Of a DNA stretch of 64,000 bases, positions 1-8,992 are shown one piece after another. The stretch is from Puia sp. (GTDB lineage Bacteria > Bacteroidota > Bacteroidia > Chitinophagales > Chitinophagaceae), in contig JARLGZ010000030.1 in the NCBI GenBank assembly GCA_031292515.1, positions 286,931 to 350,930 on the forward strand, written 5' to 3'. The translations under genes and the position numbers were made by a program. Position 1 is the stretch's first letter, and every line of letters begins with the position of its first letter. The notes under the pieces are model-generated. The model did not search any database. It was not told where the DNA came from and saw only the letters and a program-made list of their open reading frames with translations.

Positions 1-717
1 TTGACGGAAAAAAAAGGCTGGTGGAATTTCCTGACGCCGGTGGACCTGGATGGCGATGGAAATATCGATTTTATCGCGGGCAACCTGGGTCTGAACAGCC
101 GGTTGAAGGCCTCTGAAAAGGAACCGGTCAGGCTCTACTATAATGACTTCAATGGAAACGGGAAAAAGCAGGCCGTTCTCACCTATTATCTTCAAGGACG
201 GGAACTGCCTTTCGCTACCAAGGAAGAACTCGAAAAACAGATACCCGGTCTGAAAAAGAAATATTTGTATGCCGAAGACTTTGCAAAGGCTTCGCTGAAG
301 GAACTGTTTTCCGCCTCCGGCCTGGATAAGGCCGAGGTGCTGACCGCCGATTATTTTTCCAATGCCGTATTGATGAACCGGGGGAACCTGCATTTTACGG
401 TGGAAGCATTGCCCTGGGAAGCCCAGCTAAGTTCTTACCGGGATGCCGTCGTCGTCAATGCCAACGACGACAGTCTGCCGGATATTCTGCTGGTAGGAAA
501 TTATTATGAGAATAACACGGGGATGGGGCGATACGATGCCGATTTCGGAACGATATTACTCAATCATGGCGGGGGGGTGTTTTCTGCGGAAAGTATCAAC
601 GGGCTGTCCGTCAAGGGGCAGGTGCGGCATATCGCGGGTATAAAGATCGGGGGGGAGGAGGCCCTCATACTGGCGAGGAATAACGACAGCGCGATGATGA
701 TACGATTTAAGGAGTAG
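1..717 (+). CDS. C-terminal part of a VCBS/FG-GAP repeat protein (5' end outside the window)
   Basis: The frame is open from base 1 and ends with TAG at 715-717, so the last 238 residues are present. The TTG at base 1 is not taken as a start because the protein fold clearly begins upstream. Three aspartate-rich loops of FG-GAP/VCBS beta-propeller blades are visible: VDLDGDGNIDFIAGNLG (14-30), DFNGNGKK (49-56) and NANDDSLPDILLVGNYY (153-169). Such loops bind calcium and build extracytoplasmic propellers. In Bacteroidota these large repeat proteins, often also carrying an ASPIC/UnbV domain, are exported and commonly sit near carbohydrate-use genes. The molecular role is unknown. Without the N-terminus the signal sequence and total length cannot be judged. 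Confidence 0.75.
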   Translation: MTEKKGWWNFLTPVDLDGDGNIDFIAGNLGLNSRLKASEKEPVRLYYNDFNGNGKKQAVLTYYLQGRELPFATKEELEKQIPGLKKKYLYAEDFAKASLKELFSASGLDKAEVLTADYFSNAVLMNRGNLHFTVEALPWEAQLSSYRDAVVVNANDDSLPDILLVGNYYENNTGMGRYDADFGTILLNHGGGVFSAESINGLSVKGQVRHIAGIKIGGEEALILARNNDSAMMIRFKE

Positions 718-738
718 TGGGGCGGTGTCGGTTACGAA

Positions 739-1590
739 TTAAGAAATAGGCGCGCAGATATTGGTGATCCATTTTGTGGTATCCTGCTCTTTTCTTCTGT
801 CGGTGACCAGGGATTGAAAGGGGAGGGCCATGATAGTCAGATTGTGATCGTTCTTATAGTTTTCAAGTTGGCCAAATGCCTTCTCCGCGTTGTATACGCC
901 GCCGGTCACGTAGCCTTCGATCATTCTCCAGGGCACAAAATTTTTTACGGAGATCCTGCCTTTGCCACGCAGTCGTTTATTAACCGAGAGCGCCACGAGG
1001 ATTTTATATTGACCCCCGCCGGTTTTTTGCACATTCAGCATGGGATAGTTGATGACTTCCGCTCCCTGGCCCGCGATATATTCCCGAATGCTGTCGATCA
1101 TCAGGTAGATCTCGTTCGTGGCAGGATAAGCCGTTGCCAGGTTGTTCAGGGTCACCAGGGTGGAGTCCGTTGAAAGGGTCGTGTGGAAATCGGCGCCATA
1201 TATTTTCCGGGCGTCTTCGACAAAGGATTTAAAGGATTCCAGAACGGTGTCTATATCCGCGGAGGGCAGTTTTCCGGTATTTTCCCAGTCTACCAGTATG
1301 GAGTCTCCGTTAAGGGGTGCGAGGCGGATCCTGCTGTTCACCGGGCCATTGTTTTGGTATTGTACCGACAGGCGCACTTCGTTGTAGAACAGACCGGTAA
1401 TATTGTAGACGGTTTGTGAATTCCGGGGCCACCATTCATTCCACCGGGAGGTATTTGCAAAGACGCGGTTAGCCGCGGAGATCGTGCAATGGGCGACGAT
1501 CGTTTTTGAAGAAGGCTTTTTTGAAGCAATGAAAAACCAGTAACAAACAGCCAGGAGGATCAGGCCAGCAATCAAAACCCATTTTTTCAT
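739..1590 (-). CDS. Membrane-anchored SRPBCC / GyrI-like ligand-binding protein
   Basis: This 283-residue protein starts MKKWVLIAGLILLAVCYWFF, one N-terminal membrane segment (about residues 4-21) that could be an anchor or uncleaved signal. Residues ~30-150 resemble an SRPBCC (polyketide cyclase/START-like) domain, including the RWNEWWPR motif near 50-57 that is typical of this group. Residues ~160-283 resemble a GyrI/AraC effector-binding domain, with a VTGGVYNAEKAFGQLENY stretch and a C-terminal TKWITNICAPIS that matches the family's end strand. The SRPBCC-GyrI combination is known from Bacteroidota proteins of unknown ligand. It converges on the preceding + strand gene, with only 21 bp between the two stops. 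No catalytic residues can be named. Confidence 0.6.
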   Translation of the reverse strand: MKKWVLIAGLILLAVCYWFFIASKKPSSKTIVAHCTISAANRVFANTSRWNEWWPRNSQTVYNITGLFYNEVRLSVQYQNNGPVNSRIRLAPLNGDSILVDWENTGKLPSADIDTVLESFKSFVEDARKIYGADFHTTLSTDSTLVTLNNLATAYPATNEIYLMIDSIREYIAGQGAEVINYPMLNVQKTGGGQYKILVALSVNKRLRGKGRISVKNFVPWRMIEGYVTGGVYNAEKAFGQLENYKNDHNLTIMALPFQSLVTDRRKEQDTTKWITNICAPIS

Positions 1591-1680
1591 ATCGGCAAAT
1601 TATCGAAAGCATGAAAATAGCAAATTCGGTCGAAAACGAGGTGGGAATGAGTTAAAAAGATGGTTGGTAAATTTGTAAAT

Positions 1681-1688
1681 TACGTTTG
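1681..1688 (+). promoter_or_regulatory. Possible -7 promoter element (TAnnTTTG type)
   Basis: TACGTTTG matches the Bacteroidota -7 consensus TAnnTTTG exactly and lies 39 bp before the start codon of the GH65-type gene. A second exact match, TAAATTTG, is at 1668-1675. No convincing TTTG -33 box is found at the usual 19-23 bp distance, so this is only a candidate. Confidence 0.25.
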
Positions 1689-1726
1689 TTTGCAATCGCT
1701 TTTTCTCAAAGACTAAAGATCTTGCC

Positions 1727-3817
1727 ATGATCAAAAGAATCCGCGCTATCGTTGCGGCGATAGGACCTGTCGTTGGAGGACTAATGCTGAGCCTGTTGCT
1801 CACCCCGGCATGTATCGCGCAATCCGGCCTTCCCGGAGCCGATTCGAGTTCATGGGTCATCCGGGCGGACACGATCGATCCCGGTAATTATTATGGCGTT
1901 ACGGTAGCCAATGGCATGATCGGGCTGGTCTCTTCTGCCGAGCCTTTCAAGGTGAAGGACGTGGTCCTGAACGGGGCCTTCGACCTGTATGGGAGGGGGA
2001 GGGTAAGCAATATTCTCAGGACCTTCAATTTTGTCAATGTAAACCTGGATATAGACGGCGTCCGGATCGGCAGCTTCGGCCAGACATCACATATGAAGCA
2101 GGTCCTTGACATGCGGCATGCCAGCCTGACCACGAGCTTTGACTATGAGGACAAGGCTAGGATCCGTTATACCTGGTATGCGCTGAGGGATTTACCCTAT
2201 ACGGCATTGGTAGAGGTCACCATTACCGCCAGGAAAGATATCGAGATCGTTCCGGCCAGCGTTATGGAAGCGCCGGAGATGCTGAGGGATGTCCAGAACT
2301 ATTATAACGAGATCGACAGACCTCATGTGCGGGTCTCCCTGCTGACTTCTACGGCCCGAAGCCCAACGGGTAAATTGCTGATGGCTGCTTCCAACAGTAT
2401 TCTCTTCGACGAGCCGCATGGTTCCGAACCCGTCGTCGTCCACGAGATGTGGGACAATAACATGCACCTGCTCAAATTTAAAAAGGCGTTACGCGCCGGG
2501 ACGACCTATCATTTTGCGGTGGCGGGTTCGGCGATCACCTCGGCGCATGATGACGATCCGCTCAACGAGGCGGAGCGGCTTACGCTTTTTGCCACCCTTC
2601 AGGGTTGTGCGCGGCTGAAGGCATTCCACAACCGGGCCTGGGACGAATTGTGGAAGAGCGATATCGTGTTGGAGGGAGACGATCGAACCCAACGGGAGGT
2701 TCGGCTCATGCTCTATCACCTGTATTCCTTTGCCCGGGAAGGGACCTCTTATAGTCTTTCGCCGATGGGTCTCAGCGGGCTGGGGTACAACGGTCATACT
2801 TTCTGGGATGCGGAGACCTGGATGTTTCCGGCCCTGCTCCTGATGCAACCTAAGATTGCCGCTTCGATGATTGAGTATCGTTTCCAGCGCCTGGCGGCAG
2901 CGCGTCACAATGCCTTCTCTCACGGCTATAGGGGGGCGATGTTTCCTTGGGAGAGCGCGGCCAGCGGCGACGAGGAAACGCCTGTGTGGGCGCTCAGCGG
3001 TCCTTTTGAACATCATATTACGGCTGACGTGGCGATTGCCGCCTGGGATTATTACTGTGTAACCCAGGACAAAAGCTGGTTGCGCGAAAAAGGATATCCC
3101 CTGTTAAAAGAGACGGCCGATTTCTGGGTCAGCCGCGTGGAGAAGAATGGCCCTGGTCATTACGATATCAGGAATGTCGTCGCGGCCGACGAATGGGCCG
3201 AGAATGTGGACAATAACGCCTATACGAATGCGGCCGCCCGTGCAAACCTGCAGGCAGCGGCCGAAGCGGCTAAACTGCTGGGGTATCCACCGGACCCGCA
3301 GTGGTTGGAGGTCCGTAGCAATATCCCTATCCTTCGGTTTGCCGATGGCGTCACCAAAGAATATGAAGGGTATGCCGGTGAAAGGATCAAGCAGGCGGAT
3401 GTGAACCTGCTGGCTTATCCCTTACAGGAAGTCACCGATCCGATGGCCATCCGCAGGGATCTGGAATATTACGAGCCGAGGGTTGGGGAAGGCCCTGCCA
3501 TGACGCATGCCATTTTTGCGATCCTCTATGAGCGATTAGGCATGCCTGAAAAAGCCTACGAGGATTTCAAGATCGGATATAGGCCCAATCTCCGGCCGCC
3601 TTTTGGTGTCATGGCGGAAACCGCTTCCGGCGACAATCCTTATTTCTGCACCGGCGCCGGCGGCATGCTGCAGTCGATCCTGAATGGTTTTGGCGGGCTC
3701 GAGATCACATCTTCCGGCATCCGGCAGTTAAAGACCCGGCTGCCCCCATCCTGGAAATCGCTGACTCTTACGGGCATCGGGCCTGGCAGGACGAGCTATT
3801 TCGTTTCCAGGCCCTGA
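1727..3817 (+). CDS. Secreted glycoside hydrolase, GH65-like (glucosylgalactosyl-hydroxylysine glucosidase / acid trehalase type)
   Basis: The protein has 696 residues. Residues 1-31 form a signal peptide ending LTPACIAQ, so the enzyme is exported. An N-terminal beta-sandwich-like region is followed by an (alpha/alpha)6-barrel. The barrel carries HTFWDAETWMFPALLL (about 357-372), the GH65 active-site signature usually written FWDxExxxxP, and DEWAENVDNNAYTN (about 487-500), where the first acidic pair matches the general acid of the PGGHG/trehalase branch. Known members cleave terminal alpha-glucosyl residues; the substrate here is unknown. It precedes rhaT by 145 bp on the same strand, so it may belong to the rhamnose locus and process a glucosyl-rhamnosyl compound. 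That link is inference. A GH65 phosphorylase is less likely because of the signal peptide. Confidence 0.78.
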   Translation: MIKRIRAIVAAIGPVVGGLMLSLLLTPACIAQSGLPGADSSSWVIRADTIDPGNYYGVTVANGMIGLVSSAEPFKVKDVVLNGAFDLYGRGRVSNILRTFNFVNVNLDIDGVRIGSFGQTSHMKQVLDMRHASLTTSFDYEDKARIRYTWYALRDLPYTALVEVTITARKDIEIVPASVMEAPEMLRDVQNYYNEIDRPHVRVSLLTSTARSPTGKLLMAASNSILFDEPHGSEPVVVHEMWDNNMHLLKFKKALRAGTTYHFAVAGSAITSAHDDDPLNEAERLTLFATLQGCARLKAFHNRAWDELWKSDIVLEGDDRTQREVRLMLYHLYSFAREGTSYSLSPMGLSGLGYNGHTFWDAETWMFPALLLMQPKIAASMIEYRFQRLAAARHNAFSHGYRGAMFPWESAASGDEETPVWALSGPFEHHITADVAIAAWDYYCVTQDKSWLREKGYPLLKETADFWVSRVEKNGPGHYDIRNVVAADEWAENVDNNAYTNAAARANLQAAAEAAKLLGYPPDPQWLEVRSNIPILRFADGVTKEYEGYAGERIKQADVNLLAYPLQEVTDPMAIRRDLEYYEPRVGEGPAMTHAIFAILYERLGMPEKAYEDFKIGYRPNLRPPFGVMAETASGDNPYFCTGAGGMLQSILNGFGGLEITSSGIRQLKTRLPPSWKSLTLTGIGPGRTSYFVSRP

Positions 3818-3962
3818 TTACGCGTGTCGGGCCTGCCCGGATTTTATGCCTTCCTTCCGGTTCCGACGATGTATGGAACCATGACAGTACATGATGGCTT
3901 GCTGGGTATAAATGGCTAGTTTAGCCGGCAGATTCGAGCCATATTGAAAAAACACAACATAC

Positions 3963-5021
3963 ATGCAAGTCATATTTGGAATAATCTACCATTTTATAGG
4001 AGGGTTTGCATCGGGTAGTTTTTATATCCCTTATAAAAAGGTAAAAGGATGGTCCTGGGAAAGTTATTGGATCGTCGGCGGCATTTTCTCCTGGCTGATC
4101 ATTCCTTTTGTGGCAGCCTGGCTGACGGTACCGGGTTTTATGGATATCATCCGGGAGACGGGTGGCAAAACGCTGTTCTGGACCTATTTCTGGGGTGTAT
4201 TGTGGGGTATCGGCGGTTTGACATTCGGCCTGGCTATGCGTTATCTGGGACTGTCTTTGGGCATGTCGGTGGCCCTGGGCTTCTGCTCCGCTTTCGGTTC
4301 CCTGATCCCGCCTATCTACCGGGATCTTTTTACCAGTGATACGACCAATACGTTTTCGTCGATGCTCAGGAATTCGGGCGGCCAGTGGGTGCTCCTGGGT
4401 GTGCTCGTCTGTCTCCTCGGCATCATGATCTGCGGCAGGGCCGGGATGATGAAGGAAAAAGAGTTGTCGGATGAACAGAAGAAGGCCAGTATCCAGGAAT
4501 TCAATATCGTGAAAGGGCTGGCTGTGGCTACTGTCTCCGGCATCCTGAGCGCGTGTTTTAATTTTGGCATAGAGGCCGGCAAACCCATGGCGGAGGTGGC
4601 CGTCAGCAGGGGCAGTAACCCGCTTTTCCAGAACAATGCCATCTTCGTCGTTTTGCTTTGGGGAGGGTTGACGACGAATTTCATCTGGTGTATGCTCCTG
4701 AATGCGCGTAACAAGACCTTCGGCGACTATACCAACAAGCGGACTCCTCTTCGCGGGAACTATATATTTGCGGCGCTTGCCGGCACGACCTGGTTTCTGC
4801 AGTTCTTCTTTTACGGCATGGGGGAGAGTAAACTGGGTAACGGCGCCAGTTCCTGGATCCTGCATATGGCTTTTATCATCCTTGTGTCCAGCATGTGGGG
4901 GTTGGTCTTAAAAGAGTGGAGGGGCGTCAGCAAAAAGACCCTCGCCACCATCGTGACCGGGATCGCGGTGATCATTTTGTCGGTGATGCTGGTTGGCTAT
5001 GGGAATTCGATGAATGTATAG
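3963..5021 (+). CDS. rhaT: L-rhamnose/proton symporter RhaT
   Basis: A 352-residue inner-membrane protein with about ten hydrophobic segments, the same size and layout as the RhaT family (E. coli about 344). The N-terminus MQVIFGIIYHFIGGFASGSF, followed by the basic YKKVKGWSWE loop near residues 26-35, is characteristic of RhaT, as are the GVLWGIGGLTFGLAMRYLG and MVGGF-like helices. It imports L-rhamnose with H+. The gene lies 51 bp before the aldolase/dehydrogenase gene and is followed by isomerase, kinase and rhamnosidase genes, which supports rhamnose as the substrate. The hydrophilic loop MMKEKELSDEQKK near residues 162-174 is the expected central cytoplasmic loop. Confidence 0.93.
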   Translation: MQVIFGIIYHFIGGFASGSFYIPYKKVKGWSWESYWIVGGIFSWLIIPFVAAWLTVPGFMDIIRETGGKTLFWTYFWGVLWGIGGLTFGLAMRYLGLSLGMSVALGFCSAFGSLIPPIYRDLFTSDTTNTFSSMLRNSGGQWVLLGVLVCLLGIMICGRAGMMKEKELSDEQKKASIQEFNIVKGLAVATVSGILSACFNFGIEAGKPMAEVAVSRGSNPLFQNNAIFVVLLWGGLTTNFIWCMLLNARNKTFGDYTNKRTPLRGNYIFAALAGTTWFLQFFFYGMGESKLGNGASSWILHMAFIILVSSMWGLVLKEWRGVSKKTLATIVTGIAVIILSVMLVGYGNSMNV

Positions 5022-5072
5022 GACCTTATCGTATGACAACATATATTTTTTAAAAAACTAAAAGGAATCAAT

Positions 5073-7196
5073 ATGTCTCTTAAGACGGCAACGCAATTTA
5101 AACATGTCAGTTATTTGTGGGATGAAGCGGCGGCGGCAGCGCTGGTCGGCGACGAAGTAGGCCTATTGATCTACCGGTCCAATCTTTTGGGAGCAGATCT
5201 GCGGCTGACCAATTATGGAGGCGGCAATACATCCTGCAAGGTTTCCGCGAAGGATCCGCTTACGGGCGAGCAGAAGGAGGTTATGTGGGTCAAGGGATCC
5301 GGAGGGGACCTCGGCACGTTAAAGCGTAGTGGGCTGGCTGCCTTGTATATGGACCGCCTGCTCAATCTGAAAAAGGTCTATCGCGGGATCGAATTCGAGG
5401 ATGAGATGGTAGAGCTCTTTAATTATTGCATTTTCGACCTCGCTTCAAAGGCTCCTTCTATCGACACGCCGCTGCATGGATTCCTGCCTTTCAAACATAT
5501 CGATCACCTTCATCCCGACGCGGCGATTGCGATCGCGGCTGCAAAGGACGGGAAGCGCATCACGCAGGATCTGTTCAAAGGCAAGATCGGGTGGGTGGAA
5601 TGGCAGCGGCCGGGTTTCGACCTCGGGCTCAAGTTAAAAGCCTGTCTCGACGAGAACCCCGGCATACGCGGGATCATGCTGGGATCGCATGGTCTCTTTA
5701 CCTGGGGCGACACGGCTTACGAGAGTTATATAAATACGCTGGAAGTCATCGAAATCTGTGCTCAGTATCTCGAAGACCATATCGGCAGGAAGGGGCCTGT
5801 CTTTGGAGGGGCCATCCTGGAGGCCGCGCCAAAAGAAGAGCGTTTGTCGAGGGCGGCCGCGCTGGCCCCGGTGCTGAGAGGCTATTGTTCGTCTCATACC
5901 CGGATGGTGGGTCATTTCACGGATGACGAGCGTGTGCTCGAGTTTATCGATTCCAAAGACCTGGCGCGGCTGGCGCCGATGGGGACGAGTTGTCCCGACC
6001 ACTTCCTGCGCACCAAGATCAGCCCCCTGGTGTTGAACCTCTCGGTCTCGGAAGACCTGGGGGATCTCGCCGCCATCAAAGGCAGGTTGACCCCGCAATT
6101 CGAACACTACCGCAAGCTATATGCGGAATATTATGATACCTGTAAGCATCCAAACAGTCCCGCGATACGCGACGCGAACCCCGTCGTCATCCTGTATCCG
6201 GGGATCGGGATGTTCACGTTTGCCAAAGACAAACAGACGGCCCGGGTGGCGGCGGAATTCTATATCAACGCCATCAATGTCATGAAGGGCGCGGAGGCGA
6301 TCTCCGAATACACCTCTCTACCCCGGCAGGAGGCTTTCAACATCGAATACTGGTTGCTGGAAGAGGCGAAATTGCAAAGGATGCCAAAACCAAAGGCTCT
6401 CTCGGGCAGGATAGCCCTTGTAACGGGGAGTGCCGGCGGCATCGGGAAAGCCATCGCCAAAAAAATGGCGGAAGAAGGCGCCTGCGTTGTGATCAATGAC
6501 AACGATGAACAGCGCCTGTCTCATGCGCGGGAAGAGTTTAAAAAACAATTTGGCAAAGACGGGTTTACAGCCGGGTTGCTGGATGTCACCGATGTTGCCA
6601 CCATTCACAATACGTATAGGCAGGCTATCCTGGCGTTTGGCGGGGTGGATATCATCGTAAACTGCGCCGGGCTGTCTATTTCCAAACCGATCCAGGAGCA
6701 TACCGAAAAAGACTGGGACCTCCTGTATGATGTTCTTGTAAAGGGGCAGTTCCTCGTGACGCAGGCTGGTGTGGAAATCTTGCGTAAGCAGGCTATCGGG
6801 GGAGATGTCATCAATATCGTCAGCAAGAACGCGCTCGTGTCCGGTCCCAACAATGCGGGTTACGGATCGGCCAAGGCGGCTCAGCTTCATCTCAGTCGTT
6901 TGAATGCGGCCGAGTTGGGCGGAGATCATATCCGGGTCAACGTGGTAAACCCGGATGCCGTAATTTCGGATAGCAAGATCTGGGCGGGCGCGTGGGCGGA
7001 AGGCAGGGCGAAGGCTTATGGCGTGACTGTCGCGGAGCTGCCGGCTTACTATGCGAAGAGGACTCTCCTGAACGAGATCATCCTGCCGGAAGACATCGCC
7101 AACGCCTGTTTTGCCCTGGTTGGGGGATTGTTGAATAAATCCACCGGCAATGTCCTGAATGTGGATGGGGGAGTGGCGATGGCGTTCGTGAGGTAG
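5073..7196 (+). CDS. rhaEW: Bifunctional rhamnulose-1-phosphate aldolase / L-lactaldehyde dehydrogenase (RhaEW type)
   Basis: A 707-residue fusion. Residues 1-~430 are a class II aldolase/adducin domain (NYGGGNTSCK near 48-57, WVKGSGGDLGTL near 71-82, and metal-binding histidines such as those in DTPLHGFLPFKHIDHLHPD). Residues ~445-707 are a classical short-chain dehydrogenase with VTGSAGGIGKAIAKK (NAD-binding, near 449-463), NCAG, and the active-site pair in AGYGSAKAAQ. The aldolase half splits L-rhamnulose-1-phosphate into DHAP and L-lactaldehyde. The dehydrogenase half is thought to oxidise lactaldehyde to L-lactate, which fits the LutABC genes 6 kb downstream. The TAG stop is also the first unit of a heptamer repeat tract. 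Confidence 0.93.
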   Translation: MSLKTATQFKHVSYLWDEAAAAALVGDEVGLLIYRSNLLGADLRLTNYGGGNTSCKVSAKDPLTGEQKEVMWVKGSGGDLGTLKRSGLAALYMDRLLNLKKVYRGIEFEDEMVELFNYCIFDLASKAPSIDTPLHGFLPFKHIDHLHPDAAIAIAAAKDGKRITQDLFKGKIGWVEWQRPGFDLGLKLKACLDENPGIRGIMLGSHGLFTWGDTAYESYINTLEVIEICAQYLEDHIGRKGPVFGGAILEAAPKEERLSRAAALAPVLRGYCSSHTRMVGHFTDDERVLEFIDSKDLARLAPMGTSCPDHFLRTKISPLVLNLSVSEDLGDLAAIKGRLTPQFEHYRKLYAEYYDTCKHPNSPAIRDANPVVILYPGIGMFTFAKDKQTARVAAEFYINAINVMKGAEAISEYTSLPRQEAFNIEYWLLEEAKLQRMPKPKALSGRIALVTGSAGGIGKAIAKKMAEEGACVVINDNDEQRLSHAREEFKKQFGKDGFTAGLLDVTDVATIHNTYRQAILAFGGVDIIVNCAGLSISKPIQEHTEKDWDLLYDVLVKGQFLVTQAGVEILRKQAIGGDVINIVSKNALVSGPNNAGYGSAKAAQLHLSRLNAAELGGDHIRVNVVNPDAVISDSKIWAGAWAEGRAKAYGVTVAELPAYYAKRTLLNEIILPEDIANACFALVGGLLNKSTGNVLNVDGGVAMAFVR

Positions 7197-7263
7197 TGAG
7201 TAGTCAGTAGTGAGTAGTGAGTAGTGAGTGGTGAGTGGTGAGTGGTGAGTGGTGAGTGGTGAG
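7194..7263 (+). repeat. Heptamer tandem repeat starting at the rhaEW stop codon
   Basis: Ten consecutive 7-bp units: TAGTGAG, TAGTCAG, TAGTGAG three times, then TGGTGAG five times. The TAG of the first unit is the rhaEW stop codon. A decayed continuation (TGGGGTGAG, then scattered GTGAGTA/AGTAGTGA words) follows. The same heptamer family recurs at 24556-24597 and 39865-39899. Confidence 0.95.
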
Positions 7264-7518
7264 TGGGGTGAGAACGCCGGGTGGCGAGTAGTGAGTACTG
7301 GCCAGTCAGTAGTGAATGGTGTGTCGTAACGGAAGGATAGACCGTAGCGAGGCGCTGAGCGGAGAGTGACGGGTGGGCTGTAGCGAGTGGTGAGCAGTCA
7401 GGGGCAGACAGACTGCAGTGAGGTGGTGAGGGGCAGATAGTCTGTTGTCAGGGGCCGAGTGGCGGGAGGTTTTGAGAAGAGGTAGGATTTATGCAATTTA
7501 ACGTTCAAAAGAAAGAAT
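7264..7518. other. Gene-free spacer filled with decayed repeats before rhaI
   Basis: The spacer contains no credible reading frame. Most of it is made of degenerate GTGAGTA-like words. A 21-bp element beginning AGGGGCAGA occurs at 7400-7420 and again at 7429-7449 with five differences. Only the last ~30 bp (AT-rich, AAAGAAAGAAT before ATG) look like an ordinary leader for rhaI. No hairpin with a T tract was found. Confidence 0.6.
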
Positions 7519-8793
7519 ATGAAGATTTCCGGCAATACGATCAGCGGATATAACCAGGAGGTTTTTAAAGAGCACGAACGGAGCCTGGCCTATTTAGCCG
7601 GCACGATTCCAAATACGGAGGCGTTGATCCGGCGGCTGGTTGAATTCCAGGTGGCGATTCCGAGCTGGGCGTTAGGGACGGGTGGGACGAGATTTGCCCG
7701 GTTCTCGGGTGGCGGCGAACCCCGAAATCTCGAAGAAAAGATTGAAGACATCGGTTTGTTGCATGCGCTGAACCGGTCCAGCGGCGCCATTTCCCTCCAT
7801 ATTCCGTGGGATATTCCCGGGGATGCGATGGCTATCAAAGCACTGGCGGCGGAACACGGTCTCCGTTTCGATGCGATGAATTCCAATACTTTCCAGGACC
7901 AGCCCGGTCAGGAGCATAGCTATAAATTCGGCTCGCTGCAGCACGTAGACAAAAAGACGCGCCGGCAGGCCGTCGACCATAACATTGAGGTGATTCGTCA
8001 TGGCGTGGAGCTGGGGTCGGACTCGCTGACGGTGTGGTTGTCGGACGGATCCTGTTTTCCGGGGCAACTGAATTTCCGGGAGGCGTTTCAAAATACACTG
8101 GAAGGGCTGAAGGAAATATATGCCGCATTGCCGGCGCACTGGAAGCTCTTTGTGGAGTACAAGGCCTTTGAGCCAAATTTCTATTCCACGACGGTGGGCG
8201 ATTGGGGGCAATCCCTATTGTATGCGAACAAACTCGGTCCGAAAGCCTATACGCTCGTTGACCTGGGGCATCATTTACCCAATGCAAATATCGAGCAGAT
8301 CGTGGCTTTGCTGCTGATGGAGGGTAAGCTCGGCGGCTTCCATTTCAACGACTCGAAGTACGGGGATGACGACCTGACGGTGGGAAGCATCAAGCCCTAT
8401 CAGCTATTCCTGATATTCAACGAGCTCGTGGACGGGATGGATACCCGGGGGATGGATCATCGCCGTGACCTCGGTTGGATGATCGATGCCTCCCATAACG
8501 TCAAAGATCCGCTGGAAGACTTGCTGCAATCCGTGGAAGCGATCATGCTGTCGTATGCACAGGCACTGTTTATCGACAGAAAGTCGTTGAGGGAGGCGCA
8601 ACAGGGGAATGATGTGGTGTCGGCGCAGGAAATCCTGCAAAACGCATTCCGGACGGACCTGCGTCCACTGGTGGCCGAAGCCCGTCTCCGCATGGGGGGC
8701 GCCTTGCAGCCGCTGGCGGTATACCGGAAGGAGAAGGTCAGGAAACAACTGATCGGCGAACGCGGGCTGAAGACCGTTGCCACGGGTTTATAG
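7519..8793 (+). CDS. rhaI: L-rhamnose isomerase, RhaI type
   Basis: A 424-residue TIM-barrel sugar isomerase of the Pseudomonas-type RhaI family (xylose-isomerase-like), not the E. coli RhaA family. It converts L-rhamnose to L-rhamnulose. Likely metal ligands sit in the conserved strands: FVEYKAFEP (Glu, about 212-220), LVDLGHHLP (Asp and His, about 250-258) and GGFHFNDSKYGDDDLTVGS (His and Asp residues, about 273-291). The N-terminal half has SLHIPWDIPGD (about 92-102). It sits between the aldolase/dehydrogenase and kinase genes, in pathway context. The start ATG follows an AAGAAAGAAT purine stretch. Confidence 0.9.
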   Translation: MKISGNTISGYNQEVFKEHERSLAYLAGTIPNTEALIRRLVEFQVAIPSWALGTGGTRFARFSGGGEPRNLEEKIEDIGLLHALNRSSGAISLHIPWDIPGDAMAIKALAAEHGLRFDAMNSNTFQDQPGQEHSYKFGSLQHVDKKTRRQAVDHNIEVIRHGVELGSDSLTVWLSDGSCFPGQLNFREAFQNTLEGLKEIYAALPAHWKLFVEYKAFEPNFYSTTVGDWGQSLLYANKLGPKAYTLVDLGHHLPNANIEQIVALLLMEGKLGGFHFNDSKYGDDDLTVGSIKPYQLFLIFNELVDGMDTRGMDHRRDLGWMIDASHNVKDPLEDLLQSVEAIMLSYAQALFIDRKSLREAQQGNDVVSAQEILQNAFRTDLRPLVAEARLRMGGALQPLAVYRKEKVRKQLIGERGLKTVATGL

Positions 8794-8851
8794 GGGCAGG
8801 CCGAGAGAAGACGCGGCGAACGTAATGCGATCGATCAGAGAGACGGGGGCG

Positions 8852-8970
8852 GGAAAACGACGATAACCGAAAGACGACGGGATCGGGAAAACGACGTGAT
8901 CAGAAAGGCAACGAGACCGGAAAGACAACGGGACCAGAAAGACAAAGGGATCAAAAAAACGACTGCAGAG
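8852..8970 (+). repeat. 17-bp degenerate tandem repeat in the leader of the kinase gene
   Basis: Seven adjacent 17-bp units run from 8852 to 8970. Unit 2 is GAAAGACGACGGGATCG; later units keep GAAAgaCaACGgGAcC with few changes. Every unit is purine-rich on the coding strand. The tract ends 22 bp before the kinase start codon. No reading frame uses it. Confidence 0.85.
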
Positions 8971-8992
8971 AAAACGTCACAAGCGCTCATAC

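Noticed and set aside
3825..3850. Terminator after the GH65-like gene (CGGGCCTGCCCGG then ATTTTAT)
   Set aside because: The stem is only 5 bp with a 2-3 nt loop, sterically poor, and the T tract is short.
7194..7263. CRISPR array
   Set aside because: Units are 7 bp without spacers; no repeat-spacer structure or cas gene occurs anywhere in the window.
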